Source of the DNA: DATMER01 sp034667225
GTDB taxonomy: Bacteria > Acidobacteriota > Thermoanaerobaculia > Multivoradales > UBA5704
Length of the DNA: 64,000 bases
Reading direction: 5' to 3'
NCBI GenBank assembly: GCA_034667225.1
Contig: JAXDKG010000001.1
Coordinates: 124,001-188,000 of the forward strand
Positions within the stretch are counted from its first letter, which is position 1, and every line of letters begins with the position of its first letter. The position numbers and the translations under genes are program-made. Positions 25,754 through 33,945 of the stretch are shown in pieces. Under the pieces are notes generated by a model that saw only the letters and a program-made list of their open reading frames with translations, searched no databases and was not told the DNA's origin.

Positions 25754-26896
25754 CTACTTCTTCGCCTTCCCCGCCGCCAGCTTGATGTAGTTGCTCTTCT
25801 TGAGCTTCCAGAACACCAGCAGGGCGTCGAGCTGGGGGATGGGGGTGATCTTCAGGATCGACTGGATGTCGTAGGTGCCGTTGATGCGGGTCAGCATGAA
25901 GCCTTCGTGGGGGGAGATCTTGACGCTGGTGAGCTGATCCAGGCTCACGGCCAGCGAAGGCACCGACGACAGCGTCACGCCCGCGGCCTCGATCGCCTCG
26001 CGGACCTCTCTCTCACCTTGCGACAGGGCGTCCTGAATATCGGGGTTGTCGGGCTCCAGGCTGCGGGCGGCGCGCAGGTGGCGCAGGGCCATGTCGAAGT
26101 CCAGCTCCTGCAAATACTTCTTGCCGGCTTCCAGCAGCGTCTCCCCGGTGAGCGGGCCGTTCGGCGCCTGAAAGCTCCCGGACTGATGATTCCAACGCGG
26201 CTTGATGACCTTGAGCCGGCCTTTCTGGTACTGCTCGTAGAGCACTTTGCAGACCCGGAACTCGCTGGAGTGCGTCTGCAGGCGGATCTCCTCGACCGTG
26301 CGCTCGTCGTTGACCAGGTCCAGGATCTGTTGCGTGCCCGGGTCCGTGCCCTTGAGCTCCCACTCGTAGATCTGGACCGGGATCGCGTCCTGGCTGGGGA
26401 CGAGCTGGCGGATGCGCCGGAACTCGTCCACCCTCTGCACGCCTTCCATGAGGATGGCGGTGACGTCCAGCACCATGGGGACCATGGCGTTGGCGGCGGG
26501 CAGCACGTCGTCGAGGAAGCGGAACTCCCCCTCGGGCCAGGAGAAGATGTCGTAGATGCTCTCCTCGCTCTTGAGCTTGAGCATCTGGTGCAGGTCGGGT
26601 TCCTTGAGGATCTCCTTGGTCACCAGGATCTTGCCCAGGAGCATGCCGGTGGCCTCCTGGAGCTCCATGGCCTTGGCCAGAGCGGTCTCGCTGATCAGGC
26701 CATGGCTGACCAGGAAGTGGCCGAGGTACTCCTCGGGCCGCGTGGACGCCGTGGCCACGACCTGACCGTCGCGGAAGAAGACCTTCTTCTCGACCTTGTC
26801 CGTCTTGATTTCGAGCGTGCCCGTCTTGCGGCTCTGGGAGAGCCACTGGAGCAGCTCTTCGAGCTGCATGGTACGCAGATTCCCGACGATGCCCAT
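25754..26896 (-). CDS. DUF4388 (PATAN) domain protein with helical repeat region
   Basis: A 380-residue cytoplasmic protein. The start is the ATG of MGIVGNLRTMQLEELLQWL, the normal N-terminus of DUF4388/PATAN domains (about residues 1-100: KTGTLEIKTDKVEKKVFFRDGQVV). A four-helix linker (HFLVSHGLISETALAKAME) and a winged-helix-like middle (DLVNDERTVEEIRLQ) follow, then a TPR-like pair (AGKKYLQELDFDMALRHLRA) and a repeated C-terminal helical domain (GTYDIQSILKITP). PATAN proteins are regulatory adaptors in two-component, gliding and phototaxis pathways of delta-proteobacteria, acidobacteria and cyanobacteria. The partner here is unknown. Confidence 0.78.
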   Translation of the reverse strand: MGIVGNLRTMQLEELLQWLSQSRKTGTLEIKTDKVEKKVFFRDGQVVATASTRPEEYLGHFLVSHGLISETALAKAMELQEATGMLLGKILVTKEILKEPDLHQMLKLKSEESIYDIFSWPEGEFRFLDDVLPAANAMVPMVLDVTAILMEGVQRVDEFRRIRQLVPSQDAIPVQIYEWELKGTDPGTQQILDLVNDERTVEEIRLQTHSSEFRVCKVLYEQYQKGRLKVIKPRWNHQSGSFQAPNGPLTGETLLEAGKKYLQELDFDMALRHLRAARSLEPDNPDIQDALSQGEREVREAIEAAGVTLSSVPSLAVSLDQLTSVKISPHEGFMLTRINGTYDIQSILKITPIPQLDALLVFWKLKKSNYIKLAAGKAKK

Positions 26897-26978
26897 GATG
26901 ACGGCGCCGATTATAGATCGCTGTGAATAGCTGGAACCGGGTGCACCGTAGGTCGCGGCGTACGGCATGTCGGCTTCC

Positions 26979-27467
26979 TCATCTTCGGGCGGGAGTCGTC
27001 CCCCTCTGCCCCTGGTAGTGGCTGCTGGAGCCCGGTTCGCCATAGGCGACGTCCGGCTCGGACTCCATCGAGATGAAGATGAGCTGTGCAATCCTCCTGC
27101 CTGCTTCGAGCACGAACGGGGAGGGGCCGAGGTTCTGGAGCTCGAGGGTGATCTCGCCCTCGAATCCGGGGTCGCACCAGCCGGCCAGGGAGTGGTTGAT
27201 CCAGAGCCGGCCGAGGGTGGACTTGAGCTTGAGGTCGCAGGCCACGTTCCTCGGGATGCGCACGTACTCCATGGTCGAGGCGAGCACGACCTCGCCCGGG
27301 AAGAGCTTGACGTGCGGAGCGCGGAATTCCTCGGGGTCGCGCGTCGGGCAGATCCAGTGGTCGGAGACCCGCACGTCATAGCTGGCGGAGTTGACCTGGT
27401 TCTCCTCGAAGGGAGTGACGCCGCCGTTGCGGCCCCACTCCCGGATCCACCTATCCGGCTTGATCAT
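26979..27467 (-). CDS. dcd: dCTP deaminase / dUTPase-superfamily protein
   Basis: A 162-residue enzyme predicted to deaminate dCTP to dUTP for thymidylate synthesis. Motifs: QVNSASYDVRVS near the N-terminus, LKLKSTLGRLWINHSLAGWCDPGFEG (active-site loop with S-x-x-G-R and Asp/Glu), ELQNLGPSPFVLEAGRRIAQ, and the C-terminal closing YQGQRGTTPAR. It is shorter than the 190-residue E. coli enzyme, so either the compact Dcd or a dUTPase-like variant is possible. It sits 12 bp downstream of glpX in the leftward run. Confidence 0.85.
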   Translation of the reverse strand: MIKPDRWIREWGRNGGVTPFEENQVNSASYDVRVSDHWICPTRDPEEFRAPHVKLFPGEVVLASTMEYVRIPRNVACDLKLKSTLGRLWINHSLAGWCDPGFEGEITLELQNLGPSPFVLEAGRRIAQLIFISMESEPDVAYGEPGSSSHYQGQRGTTPARR

Positions 27468-27479
27468 GCAGATGGCTCC

Positions 27480-28463
27480 CTAGATGAAGCGTACGGGGGT
27501 GGTCACCTGCTCGCGATGGATCGTGTCCACGAAGCGGATGATCTTGCGCGACAGCGACATGAACAGGGTCGTCGTACGCGAGCCGCCGCCGAAGAAGCGG
27601 ACGCCGCGGAGCAGCTCGCCGTCGGTCACGCCGGAGGCGCTGAAGAGGATCTCCTCGCCCGGCGCGAGGTCCTCGGTTTTGTAAATCTTGTTCACGTCCT
27701 CGAAGCCGAGCTCCTTGAGGCGCGCGGCCTGCTCGTCGTTGGTCGCCTTGAGGCGCGCCTGGATCTCGCCGCCCAGGCAGCGCATGGCCGCGGCGGTGAT
27801 CACCCCTTCGGGCGCGCCGCCGATCCCCATGACCGCGTGCACCCCGGTGCCGCGCACCGCGGCCGAGATGCCGGCCGAGAGGTCGCCGTCGCCGATCAGG
27901 CGGATGCGGGCCCCGGCCTGGCGGATGTCCTCGACGAGCTGCTGGTGGCGGTCGCGGTCGAGCACCACGATGGTCAGGTCCTTCACCTGGCGGCCGAAGG
28001 CGGCGGCGATGTTGCGCAGGTTCTCGGCGACCGGAGCGTCGATGTGCACGCTGCCCCGGGCGGTCGGACCCACGACGATCTTGTCCATGTAGACGTCGGG
28101 GGCATAGAGCAGGCCGCCGCGCTCGGAGGCGGCGAGGACGGCGATGGCATCGGGCGCGCCCGTGGCGCAGAGGTTGGTCCCCTCCAGCGGGTCGACGGCG
28201 ATGTCCACGGCCGTGGCGCCGTCCTGGCCGCGGAGCTTTCCGACCTCCTCGCCCGTGTAGAGCAAGGGCGCCTTGTCGCGCTCGCCCTCGCCGATCACGA
28301 TGCGGCCGTCCATGGGCAGGTTGTCCATCTCCTTGCGCATGGCCTCGACCGCGACCTGGTCGGAGTGGCGGCGGTCGCCGCGGCCCATGGTGCGGGCCGA
28401 GGCGATGGCCGCCTGCTCGGTGACCTGGATGAACTCCTGCTCCAGCAGGTGATCGAGCGCCAT
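27480..28463 (-). CDS. glpX: Fructose-1,6-bisphosphatase class II
   Basis: A 327-residue GlpX-type phosphatase converting fructose-1,6-bisphosphate to fructose-6-phosphate in gluconeogenesis. Motifs: AAIASARTMGRGDRRHSDQV near the N-terminus, metal site IVIGEGERDKAPLLYTGEEV, AVDPLEGTNLCATGAPDAI, and GIGGAPEGVITAAAMRCLGG. Length matches the family (about 320-335). The ATG overlaps the acyl-CoA dehydrogenase stop by one base (TGATG), suggesting translational coupling. Confidence 0.95.
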   Translation of the reverse strand: MALDHLLEQEFIQVTEQAAIASARTMGRGDRRHSDQVAVEAMRKEMDNLPMDGRIVIGEGERDKAPLLYTGEEVGKLRGQDGATAVDIAVDPLEGTNLCATGAPDAIAVLAASERGGLLYAPDVYMDKIVVGPTARGSVHIDAPVAENLRNIAAAFGRQVKDLTIVVLDRDRHQQLVEDIRQAGARIRLIGDGDLSAGISAAVRGTGVHAVMGIGGAPEGVITAAAMRCLGGEIQARLKATNDEQAARLKELGFEDVNKIYKTEDLAPGEEILFSASGVTDGELLRGVRFFGGGSRTTTLFMSLSRKIIRFVDTIHREQVTTPVRFI

Positions 28464-29692
28464 CAGCGCGCCGCTCCGACCGGAGTCTCTGCCCGCTTGG
28501 CCGGCTTCTCATTCCGTTCCGGGGGATTGTAGGAAGGAATGCCGGTGACCGCCTCGCCGATGATCAGGCCGTGGATGTCGTGCGTCCCTTCATAGGTGTA
28601 GACCGACTCGATGTTCAGCATGTGGCGGATGACCGGGTAGTCGTCCACGATGCCGTTGGCGCCGAGGATCTCGCGGGCGAGCTTGGCGCACTCGCGGGCC
28701 ACCCAGACGTTGTTGCGCTTGCCCATGGAGACGTGCCAGTGCTTGAGACGGTCGGCGTCCTTGAGGCGGCCGAGCTGGATCGACAGGAGCTGCCCCTTGG
28801 AGATCTCGGTGATCATCCAGGCCAGCTTTTCCTGCACGAGCTGGTGGCTGGCGATGGGCTGGCCGCTGAACTGGATCCGCTGCTTCGAGTACTCGAGAGC
28901 GGTGTAATACGTCTCCATCGCAGACCCGATACCGCCCCAGGCGATGCCGTAGCGCGCCTGGTTGAGGCACATCAGGGCGTTCTTCAAGCCTGTGGTCTTG
29001 GGCAGGATGGCGTCTCCCGGGATGCGGCAATCGTGAAAGCCGAGCTCCGAGGTGGTGGAGGCGCGCAGGGAGAACTTGCCGTGCTGGTCCGAGGAGGTAT
29101 ACCCGGGGGTGCCCTTCTCGACCAGAAAGCCGCGGACACCGTCATCGGTCTTGGCCCAGACGACGGCGACGTCGGCCAGGGTGCCGTTGGTGATCCACTG
29201 CTTGGAGCCGTTGAGCACCCAATCGTTGCCGGCCTTCTTCGCGAAGGTGCGCATGCCGCCGGGGTTGGACCCGAAGTCGGGCTCGGTGAGGCCGAAGCAG
29301 CCGATGGCCTCGCCGGTGGCGAGCCGGGGGATCCACTTGTCCTTCTGCTCCTGGGACCCGAAAGCGTAGATCGGGTACATGACCAGGGAGCTCTGGACCG
29401 AGACGAAGCTGCGCAGGCCGGAATCGCCGCGCTCCAGCTCCTGCATGATCAGGCCGTAGGCGACGCCGCCCAGGCCGGGGAGACCGTACTCGGAGAGGCT
29501 CGCGCCGAACAGGTTGAGGGCGCCCATCTCGGGGACGAGCGCGAGGGGGGTGCGGCCTTCGCGGTGGTGCTCCTCGATGATCGGCTTGACCTTGTCATCG
29601 ACGAACGCGCGCACGGTGTCGCGCACCATTCGCTCCTCTTCAGTGAGGAGCGTATCTACATCCAGAAAATCGACGCCTGGGAAGCGGCTCAA
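28463..29692 (-). CDS. Acyl-CoA dehydrogenase, glutaryl-CoA dehydrogenase-like
   Basis: A 409-residue FAD flavoenzyme. The start was placed at TTG 29692 (SRFPGVDFLDVDTLLTEEE), with AGGAGGA about 8 bp upstream and the normal family length; a longer ATG frame adds 61 unlikely residues. Motifs: GCFGLTEPDFGSNPGGM (FAD/substrate loop), WVLNGSKQWITNGTLADV, and the catalytic-base Glu in IESVYTYEGTHDIHGLIIGEA. The pattern, especially YTYEGTHDIHxLIxGxAxTGI and MYPIYAFGS, is closest to glutaryl-CoA dehydrogenases of lysine/tryptophan breakdown. Other short-chain acyl-CoA substrates cannot be excluded. Confidence 0.88.
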   Translation of the reverse strand: MSRFPGVDFLDVDTLLTEEERMVRDTVRAFVDDKVKPIIEEHHREGRTPLALVPEMGALNLFGASLSEYGLPGLGGVAYGLIMQELERGDSGLRSFVSVQSSLVMYPIYAFGSQEQKDKWIPRLATGEAIGCFGLTEPDFGSNPGGMRTFAKKAGNDWVLNGSKQWITNGTLADVAVVWAKTDDGVRGFLVEKGTPGYTSSDQHGKFSLRASTTSELGFHDCRIPGDAILPKTTGLKNALMCLNQARYGIAWGGIGSAMETYYTALEYSKQRIQFSGQPIASHQLVQEKLAWMITEISKGQLLSIQLGRLKDADRLKHWHVSMGKRNNVWVARECAKLAREILGANGIVDDYPVIRHMLNIESVYTYEGTHDIHGLIIGEAVTGIPSYNPPERNEKPAKRAETPVGAAR

Positions 29693-29792
29693 GGGGGGTC
29701 CTCCTTCGGGAGACTCGTCGTCGTTTGGGGCGGATTGGGTACGGCCGGGCAAACCGCGGACGAATGATACCACGATGCTATGATCCCCCCTG

Positions 29793-30059
29793 ATGAGCTT
29801 CCCCGGAGGCAGTGCCTGGTCCATGGCGAAAGATATCGCCGATGGGTACGTCATGATCACGGAGCGCTCCTTCAAGACTTTGACCCGCTCCGACCTCGAC
29901 CAGCTCGCCTTCGAGCTCGAGCGCCACCTTCGAGATTTGCGCGGCGATCAGGCCCCCCTCGACGACATACCGGCCATCCAGCTGCGCAATCGGAAGATCC
30001 AGCGGGTGAACACGGCGACGATGGTGTTGCGCAGCTACCGGGCGAAGGCCAAGACTTGA
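29793..30059 (+). CDS. Small hypothetical protein preceding a CPBP protease
   Basis: An 88-residue basic soluble protein. A later ATG at 29823 (MAKDIADGYVMI), 13 bp after GGAGG, may be the true start. The sequence is helical: SDLDQLAFELERHLRDL, then QLRNRKIQRVNTATMVLRSY. No family recognised. Its stop overlaps the TTG of the CPBP gene (TTGA), so the two are likely co-translated; it could be a cytoplasmic partner of that membrane protein. Confidence 0.6.
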   Translation: MSFPGGSAWSMAKDIADGYVMITERSFKTLTRSDLDQLAFELERHLRDLRGDQAPLDDIPAIQLRNRKIQRVNTATMVLRSYRAKAKT

Positions 30060-30940
30060 GCTGGGCCCTGACGGCTTTTCTGGCCATTGCCGTGGCCTTC
30101 TTCATGGACCGCCTGTGCGAGGCGCGCGGGCTGCTCCCTCCCGGCTTCCGGGAGCCCTGGCGCCGCACCCTGGGCTGGACCCTGGTGGCTCTGATTCTCT
30201 GGATCGGCGCCTTCGCCTCTCTGGCCAGCATCGGCCAGGACGTGCCGGAGATGGACCTGAGCCAGCTCACCACGCCGCGGCTCTTCCTCCTCCACTTCCT
30301 ACTGATCCTGACGATCATCTCCTGGTTTCTGCTGGGGTTCGCGGGGCTGAGGCCGGCTCCGCCGCCTCCTCCCCTTGAAGAGCTGCCGGATCAGGAGCCG
30401 GCTCCAGCTCCGGCTCCCGTCCCCCTCTTCCGCCGGTTCCAGGAGCAATTCGGCTTCGTGGCTCCGGACGTGCCCAGGGAGATCGGCGTCGGGGTCCTGG
30501 TGGGGATCGGGTCCTGGGGGGCGGTATTGGCGGTGGCGATCCTGATGGGGCTCATCATCATGGCCCTGGGCGGGGAGGATTCCCTGCCCAAGCAGCCGCC
30601 CGCCCTGATTCCCTGGATCGTGGCGCTGCCGATCGGCGTGCGCATCCTCATCAGCCTGTCGGCGGGCGTGGTGGAGGAGACCTTCTTCCGCGGCTTCCTG
30701 CAGCCGCGGATCGGGATCTTCCTCTCCACCCTGCTCTTCGTCCTCGCCCACTTCTCGTACGGGCAGCCGCTCATGCTGGTGGGGATCGGCACCCTGTCGC
30801 TGATCTACGCCTTCCTGGTCCGCTGGCGGCAGAACATCTGGCCGGCCATCGCCGCCCACTTCCTGTTCGACGCGGTGCAGCTCCTGTTCATCATCCCGAT
30901 CCTCCTGAAGTACATGGAGAAGGCCCCGACCGGGAACTGA
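30056..30940 (+). CDS. CPBP-family intramembrane metalloprotease (CAAX/Abi type)
   Basis: A 294-residue membrane protein starting at TTG 30056, coupled to the small gene upstream. About seven hydrophobic segments, with a Pro-rich charged loop (near residues 105-130) between helices 3 and 4. Catalytic motifs of the CPBP family are visible: EExxxR in GVVEETFFRGFLQP, a His in LFVLAHFSYGQ, and HFLFDA near the C-terminus. Bacterial CPBP proteins cleave peptides within membranes or act in bacteriocin immunity; the substrate here is unknown. It ends with a 1-bp overlap into the anti-sigma-type kinase gene. Confidence 0.85.
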   Translation: MSWALTAFLAIAVAFFMDRLCEARGLLPPGFREPWRRTLGWTLVALILWIGAFASLASIGQDVPEMDLSQLTTPRLFLLHFLLILTIISWFLLGFAGLRPAPPPPPLEELPDQEPAPAPAPVPLFRRFQEQFGFVAPDVPREIGVGVLVGIGSWGAVLAVAILMGLIIMALGGEDSLPKQPPALIPWIVALPIGVRILISLSAGVVEETFFRGFLQPRIGIFLSTLLFVLAHFSYGQPLMLVGIGTLSLIYAFLVRWRQNIWPAIAAHFLFDAVQLLFIIPILLKYMEKAPTGN

Positions 30941-31395
30941 TGCTAGACTCCGCCCGAGAAGAGATGCCCCAAGAACGCCACTTTCATCTGGACGTCGGGA
31001 GCCGCTTCGAAAACATCGAGCTGGTCCAGGTCGTGCTACGCGATTCCCTGGAGCGGCTCGGCGTGGACGAGGATACGCGCCACTGGGTGGACGTGGCCGT
31101 CCGCGAGGCCGTGGCGAACGCCATCAAGCACGGCAATGCGCAGGACCCGGGCAAGCAGGTCCACGTGGATCTGTTCCGCGAGGGGGACGAGGTGGTGATC
31201 CAGGTGGAGGACGAGGGGACCGGCTTCGATCCGGCCCAGCTCCAGAACCCCCTGGCGCCCGAAAACCTGCTCAAACCGAACGGACGCGGCATCTTCTACA
31301 TGAAGAGCTTCATGGACGACATACACTACGGACCCCGGCCGGGCGGCGGCACCATCGTGACCCTGCGCAAGAAGGTCGCCGGCTCGGGATCCTGA
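30940..31395 (+). CDS. RsbW-like anti-sigma regulatory factor (HATPase serine kinase)
   Basis: A 151-residue GHKL ATPase. The N box AVREAVANAIKHGN, the G1 box VEDEGTGFDP and the G2 box NGRGIFYMKSFMD are all visible and typical of RsbW/SpoIIAB proteins, which bind a sigma factor or phosphorylate an anti-sigma antagonist. It lies directly before a STAS antagonist gene (31427), forming the standard partner-switch pair. No sigma factor or PP2C phosphatase gene is adjacent, so the output lies elsewhere. Start: ATG overlapping the CPBP stop (TGATG); MPQERHFHLDV at 30964 is an alternative. Confidence 0.88.
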   Translation: MLDSAREEMPQERHFHLDVGSRFENIELVQVVLRDSLERLGVDEDTRHWVDVAVREAVANAIKHGNAQDPGKQVHVDLFREGDEVVIQVEDEGTGFDPAQLQNPLAPENLLKPNGRGIFYMKSFMDDIHYGPRPGGGTIVTLRKKVAGSGS

Positions 31396-31426
31396 CGCGG
31401 GATCTAAAGAGGAGGGGAACCATCCC

Positions 31427-31765
31427 ATGCCGATCAACGAGAGGAAGCGAAACGACGTCACCATTCTGGACATCAAAGGGAAGATCACCATCGGCGCGGC
31501 CGAGGAGGCGTTGCGCGACGCCGTCCACCGGGTGCTCGACTCCGGATCCCAGAAGGTGCTCCTGAACCTGCAGGGGGTCACCACCATCGACTCGTCGGGC
31601 GTCGGCGAGCTGGTCAGCGGCTACACCAGCGCCACCAATCGGGGTGCCAAGATCAAGCTGGCCAACCTGCCGCCCAAGATCAACGACATCCTGACCATCA
31701 CGCAGCTCATCACGGTCTTTGACGTTTACGATACCGAGGACGAAGCGGTCGCGTCCTTCGCCTGA
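31427..31765 (+). CDS. STAS-domain anti-sigma factor antagonist (RsbV-like)
   Basis: A 112-residue single STAS domain with a good ribosome site (AGAGGAGGGG). The phosphorylation loop is LQGVTTIDSSGVGELVSGY, with the conserved DSSG serine (near residue 64) that RsbW-type kinases modify. It follows the kinase gene by 31 bp and its end overlaps the polyprenyl synthase frame. Together the pair forms a partner switch controlling a sigma factor or another target. Confidence 0.92.
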   Translation: MPINERKRNDVTILDIKGKITIGAAEEALRDAVHRVLDSGSQKVLLNLQGVTTIDSSGVGELVSGYTSATNRGAKIKLANLPPKINDILTITQLITVFDVYDTEDEAVASFA

Positions 31766-32669
31766 GGCGCCTGAGTCGCGTCCACGCGGACTGGCCGGCG
31801 GGCTCGCCGAGCTCGCCGGTCGGGTGAACCGCCGGTTGCCCGAGCTGCTGGCGGCCCCCGGCGCCCGTCCGGAGGCGGTCCACCAGGCCATGCACTACGC
31901 GCTGACCGGACCCGGCAAACGGATCCGGCCGGTGCTCACGATCGTGGTCGCCGATCTCTTCGGTATCCGGTCTGCCCCTGTTCTTGATCTGGCGTGCTCC
32001 ATCGAGATGGTGCATGCCTGCTCGCTGATCCTGGACGACCTGCCGTCCATGGACGACGCGAGCCTGCGCCGCGGCCGTCCCACCGTCCACCTCCAGTTCG
32101 GAGAAAACGTGGCGCTCCTGGCCGCGCTCGCCCTGCTCAACCGCGCGTATGCCCTGGTGGCGGAGAGCGCCAACCGGCTGTCGTTGGGCCGCTACACGGC
32201 CGAGGACATGGTCCACCACCTGGCCGCGGCCATCGGCAGCGACGGCTTGATCGGCGGCCAGGCGCTCGACCTGCTCTCGAAGGCCGAGGACCTGGATCTG
32301 GAGCTGCTGGAGTACATCCACAGCCACAAGACCGGCGCGCTCTTCATGGCCGCGGGCGAGCTCGGGGCCATGGCCGCGGATGCCAGGCGCAAGGACCTCG
32401 AGATCGTCGCCCGCTTCGCCAAGAACCTGGGCCTCGCCTTCCAGATCTCGGACGACCTGCTCGACGTGCTGGGCACGCCCGAGGAGACGGGCAAGGACGT
32501 GGGCCAGGACGCCGGCAAGGTCACCTTCGTGAAGCTCCTCGGCGTCGAGGGCGCCCAGGCGCTCGAGGCCGAGTTGCTCGGCTTTGCGGAGGAGTCTCTC
32601 GCGCCTCTCGGGCGCAAGGGCGAGCCGTTGCGGGAGCTGGCGCGGTTCGTGGGCAAGCGGTCGCGGTAA
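31719..32669 (+). CDS. ispA: Polyprenyl (farnesyl/geranylgeranyl) diphosphate synthase
   Basis: A 316-residue trans-prenyltransferase condensing IPP with allylic diphosphates. Aspartate-rich motifs DDLPSMDDASLRRGRPT (first, DDx4D, typical of bacterial FPP/GGPP synthases) and FQISDDLLDVLG (second) are intact, as is GGKR-like GPGKRIRPVL and KTGALF. The TTG start at 31719 overlaps the STAS gene by 47 bp and lacks a clear ribosome site; GTG 31824 is a possible later start but would remove an expected N-terminal helix. Coupled translation with the STAS gene is plausible. Product chain length is uncertain: FPP or GGPP. Confidence 0.88.
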   Translation: MTFTIPRTKRSRPSPEAPESRPRGLAGGLAELAGRVNRRLPELLAAPGARPEAVHQAMHYALTGPGKRIRPVLTIVVADLFGIRSAPVLDLACSIEMVHACSLILDDLPSMDDASLRRGRPTVHLQFGENVALLAALALLNRAYALVAESANRLSLGRYTAEDMVHHLAAAIGSDGLIGGQALDLLSKAEDLDLELLEYIHSHKTGALFMAAGELGAMAADARRKDLEIVARFAKNLGLAFQISDDLLDVLGTPEETGKDVGQDAGKVTFVKLLGVEGAQALEAELLGFAEESLAPLGRKGEPLRELARFVGKRSR

Positions 32670-32697
32670 GCGCCAACATCTCCACCGCGGCGCAGCC

Positions 32698-32810
32698 CGC
32701 CTGGGGTTGAAACCCCAGGCTAGAAGGGTGTCGCCCCTACCCGGGGCGAGCTTCTTTCAGCCCCCGGATGGGGGCTGTACTTTTCTAGCCTGGGGTTTCA
32801 ACCCCAGGCG
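32698..32810. repeat. Dispersed hairpin repeat, copy 3 of 3
   Basis: Terminal inverted repeats CGCCTGGGGTTGAAACCCCA and TTTCAACCCCAGGCG identical to the other two copies, with inner CTAGAAG and CTTTTCTAG. The centre has its own hairpins (CTACCCGGGG and CCCCCGGATGGGGG). It follows the polyprenyl synthase stop by 29 bp. The rest of the 260-bp gap up to 32929 holds only an AT-richer stretch and the ribosome site of the next gene. Confidence 0.85.
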
Positions 32811-32929
32811 GGCTGGCCGGAACCAAATTCTTTCATCCCCCTTCTAATTCAACCGAGGGAGCGCTCCCGGACACCAACTTCGCCGCAAGGCGAAGGATTC
32901 ATTCACCTGTCGGTGAAAGGGAGACCTCC

Positions 32930-33619
32930 ATGCATGAAGCCAAGTTCCTTTCGTCCCTCGGCCTGGCGGAGATGAGCGCCATCGGGGTGGCCGTGGTCTT
33001 CACCCTGGTCGTCCTGTCCATCTTGTCCCTCTCGGTGTCGGCCGAACGGCTGCTCACCTTCCGCCGGGCCCGGCGCCAGTCGCTGGAGTTCGCGCGCATC
33101 CTCGCCCAGAAACCGGAAAAGGAGCGGGAGGACTGGCTGCGCGAGGCGGTCGAAACCGCCGGCCGTTTCCCGCACAGCCATCTCGCCCGGGTGGTCTCGG
33201 CCGGCCTCATCACCTGGCAGCAGAAGAGCGCCCGCGGCTCGCTGCCGGCCGAGGCGGTCATCGAAGCGTCGGCGCGGGCGGTGGAGCGCTCCAGCATGGT
33301 GACGCTCGCCCGCTTCAAGCGCGGCATCGGCACCCTGGCCACGATCGCGACGATCTCCCCGTTTGTCGGGCTCTTCGGCACGGTGGTAGGGATCATCCAC
33401 GCCTTCCGGGCCATCGCCGAGAAGGGCGGAGCCGGCGGGTTCGAGACCGTGTCCTCGGGCATCGCGGAGGCCCTTGTGACGACCGCCCTCGGCATCCTCG
33501 TCGCCATCCCGGCGGCGTGGATGTTCAACTACCTGACGGAGCGCATCGAGCGCCTGCGGGTGGAGATGGAGAGCTCGTCGGCCGAGCTGATGGAGTTCTT
33601 CCTGGAGATGGGGGATTAG
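32930..33619 (+). CDS. MotA/TolQ/ExbB-family proton channel
   Basis: A 229-residue inner-membrane protein with three helices: about residues 17-38 (IGVAVVFTLVVLSILSLSV), 135-157 (GTLATIATISPFVGLFGTVV) and 180-200 (ALVTTALGILVAIPAAWMF). The signature TISPFVGLFGTVVGIIHAF and SSGIAEALVTTALGILVAIP are characteristic of ExbB/TolQ. These form pentamers with ExbD/TolR that use proton flow to power TonB or Tol. No ExbD/TolR gene follows in the window, so the partner is elsewhere. Start ATG follows GGGAGACCTCC. It could serve the TonB receptor at 4.9 kb, but that is only inference. Confidence 0.9.
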   Translation: MHEAKFLSSLGLAEMSAIGVAVVFTLVVLSILSLSVSAERLLTFRRARRQSLEFARILAQKPEKEREDWLREAVETAGRFPHSHLARVVSAGLITWQQKSARGSLPAEAVIEASARAVERSSMVTLARFKRGIGTLATIATISPFVGLFGTVVGIIHAFRAIAEKGGAGGFETVSSGIAEALVTTALGILVAIPAAWMFNYLTERIERLRVEMESSSAELMEFFLEMGD

Positions 33620-33671
33620 GGGCGGCTAGAGGATCTCCTTCGCGGACAAGAAGACTGAAATCCGCCGTACG

Positions 33672-33945
33672 TCTCTCTGTGTTGCCAAAAACCGCGAGGC
33701 GCAACACAGAGAGATTTTTGGCGACGCAAAGACTTTTCTGGCAACACAGAGAGCTTTTCCGCGACGTAAGAATCCTTTGTGTTGCCAATCTGGATTTGTG
33801 GCGATGTAGAAAGTCTCAGCGTTGCGGAACGCCGCGTTTGGCAGCGTAGGTGAATTTGTCGCGGCGCAGAAGATCTCTGTGTCGCCACAAAAGTTTTTTG
33901 GCAACACAGAGACTTTCTGTGTCGCAGAAAAGCCCTTCGCGTGGA
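33672..33945. repeat. Phased array of a 9-10-bp motif every 20 bp, 13 sites
   Basis: A motif close to TGGCRACRCA, or its complement, recurs with an exact 20-bp step. A G that anchors each copy lies at 33681, 33701, 33721 and so on to 33921 without slippage. Most complete copies: TGTGTTGCCA (33678-), GGCAACACA (33740-, 33900-), TGTGTCGCCA (33878-). The flanks tend to AGAGA and TTTTT. Copies occur in both orientations and are diverged between. The 20-bp step is not a multiple of 3, and all frames across it have poor codon content, so it is noncoding. It fills the 382-bp gap before the next gene. Confidence 0.8.

Noticed and set aside
26897..27379. A 161-residue N-terminal extension of the DUF4388 gene frame
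   Set aside because: It overlaps the dcd gene, is not DUF4388-like, and MGIVGNLRTMQLEE is the normal family start.
33672..33945. CRISPR array
   Set aside because: The unit is 20 bp with a 9-10-bp motif in both orientations; there are no constant 23-47-bp repeats with unique spacers and no cas genes.
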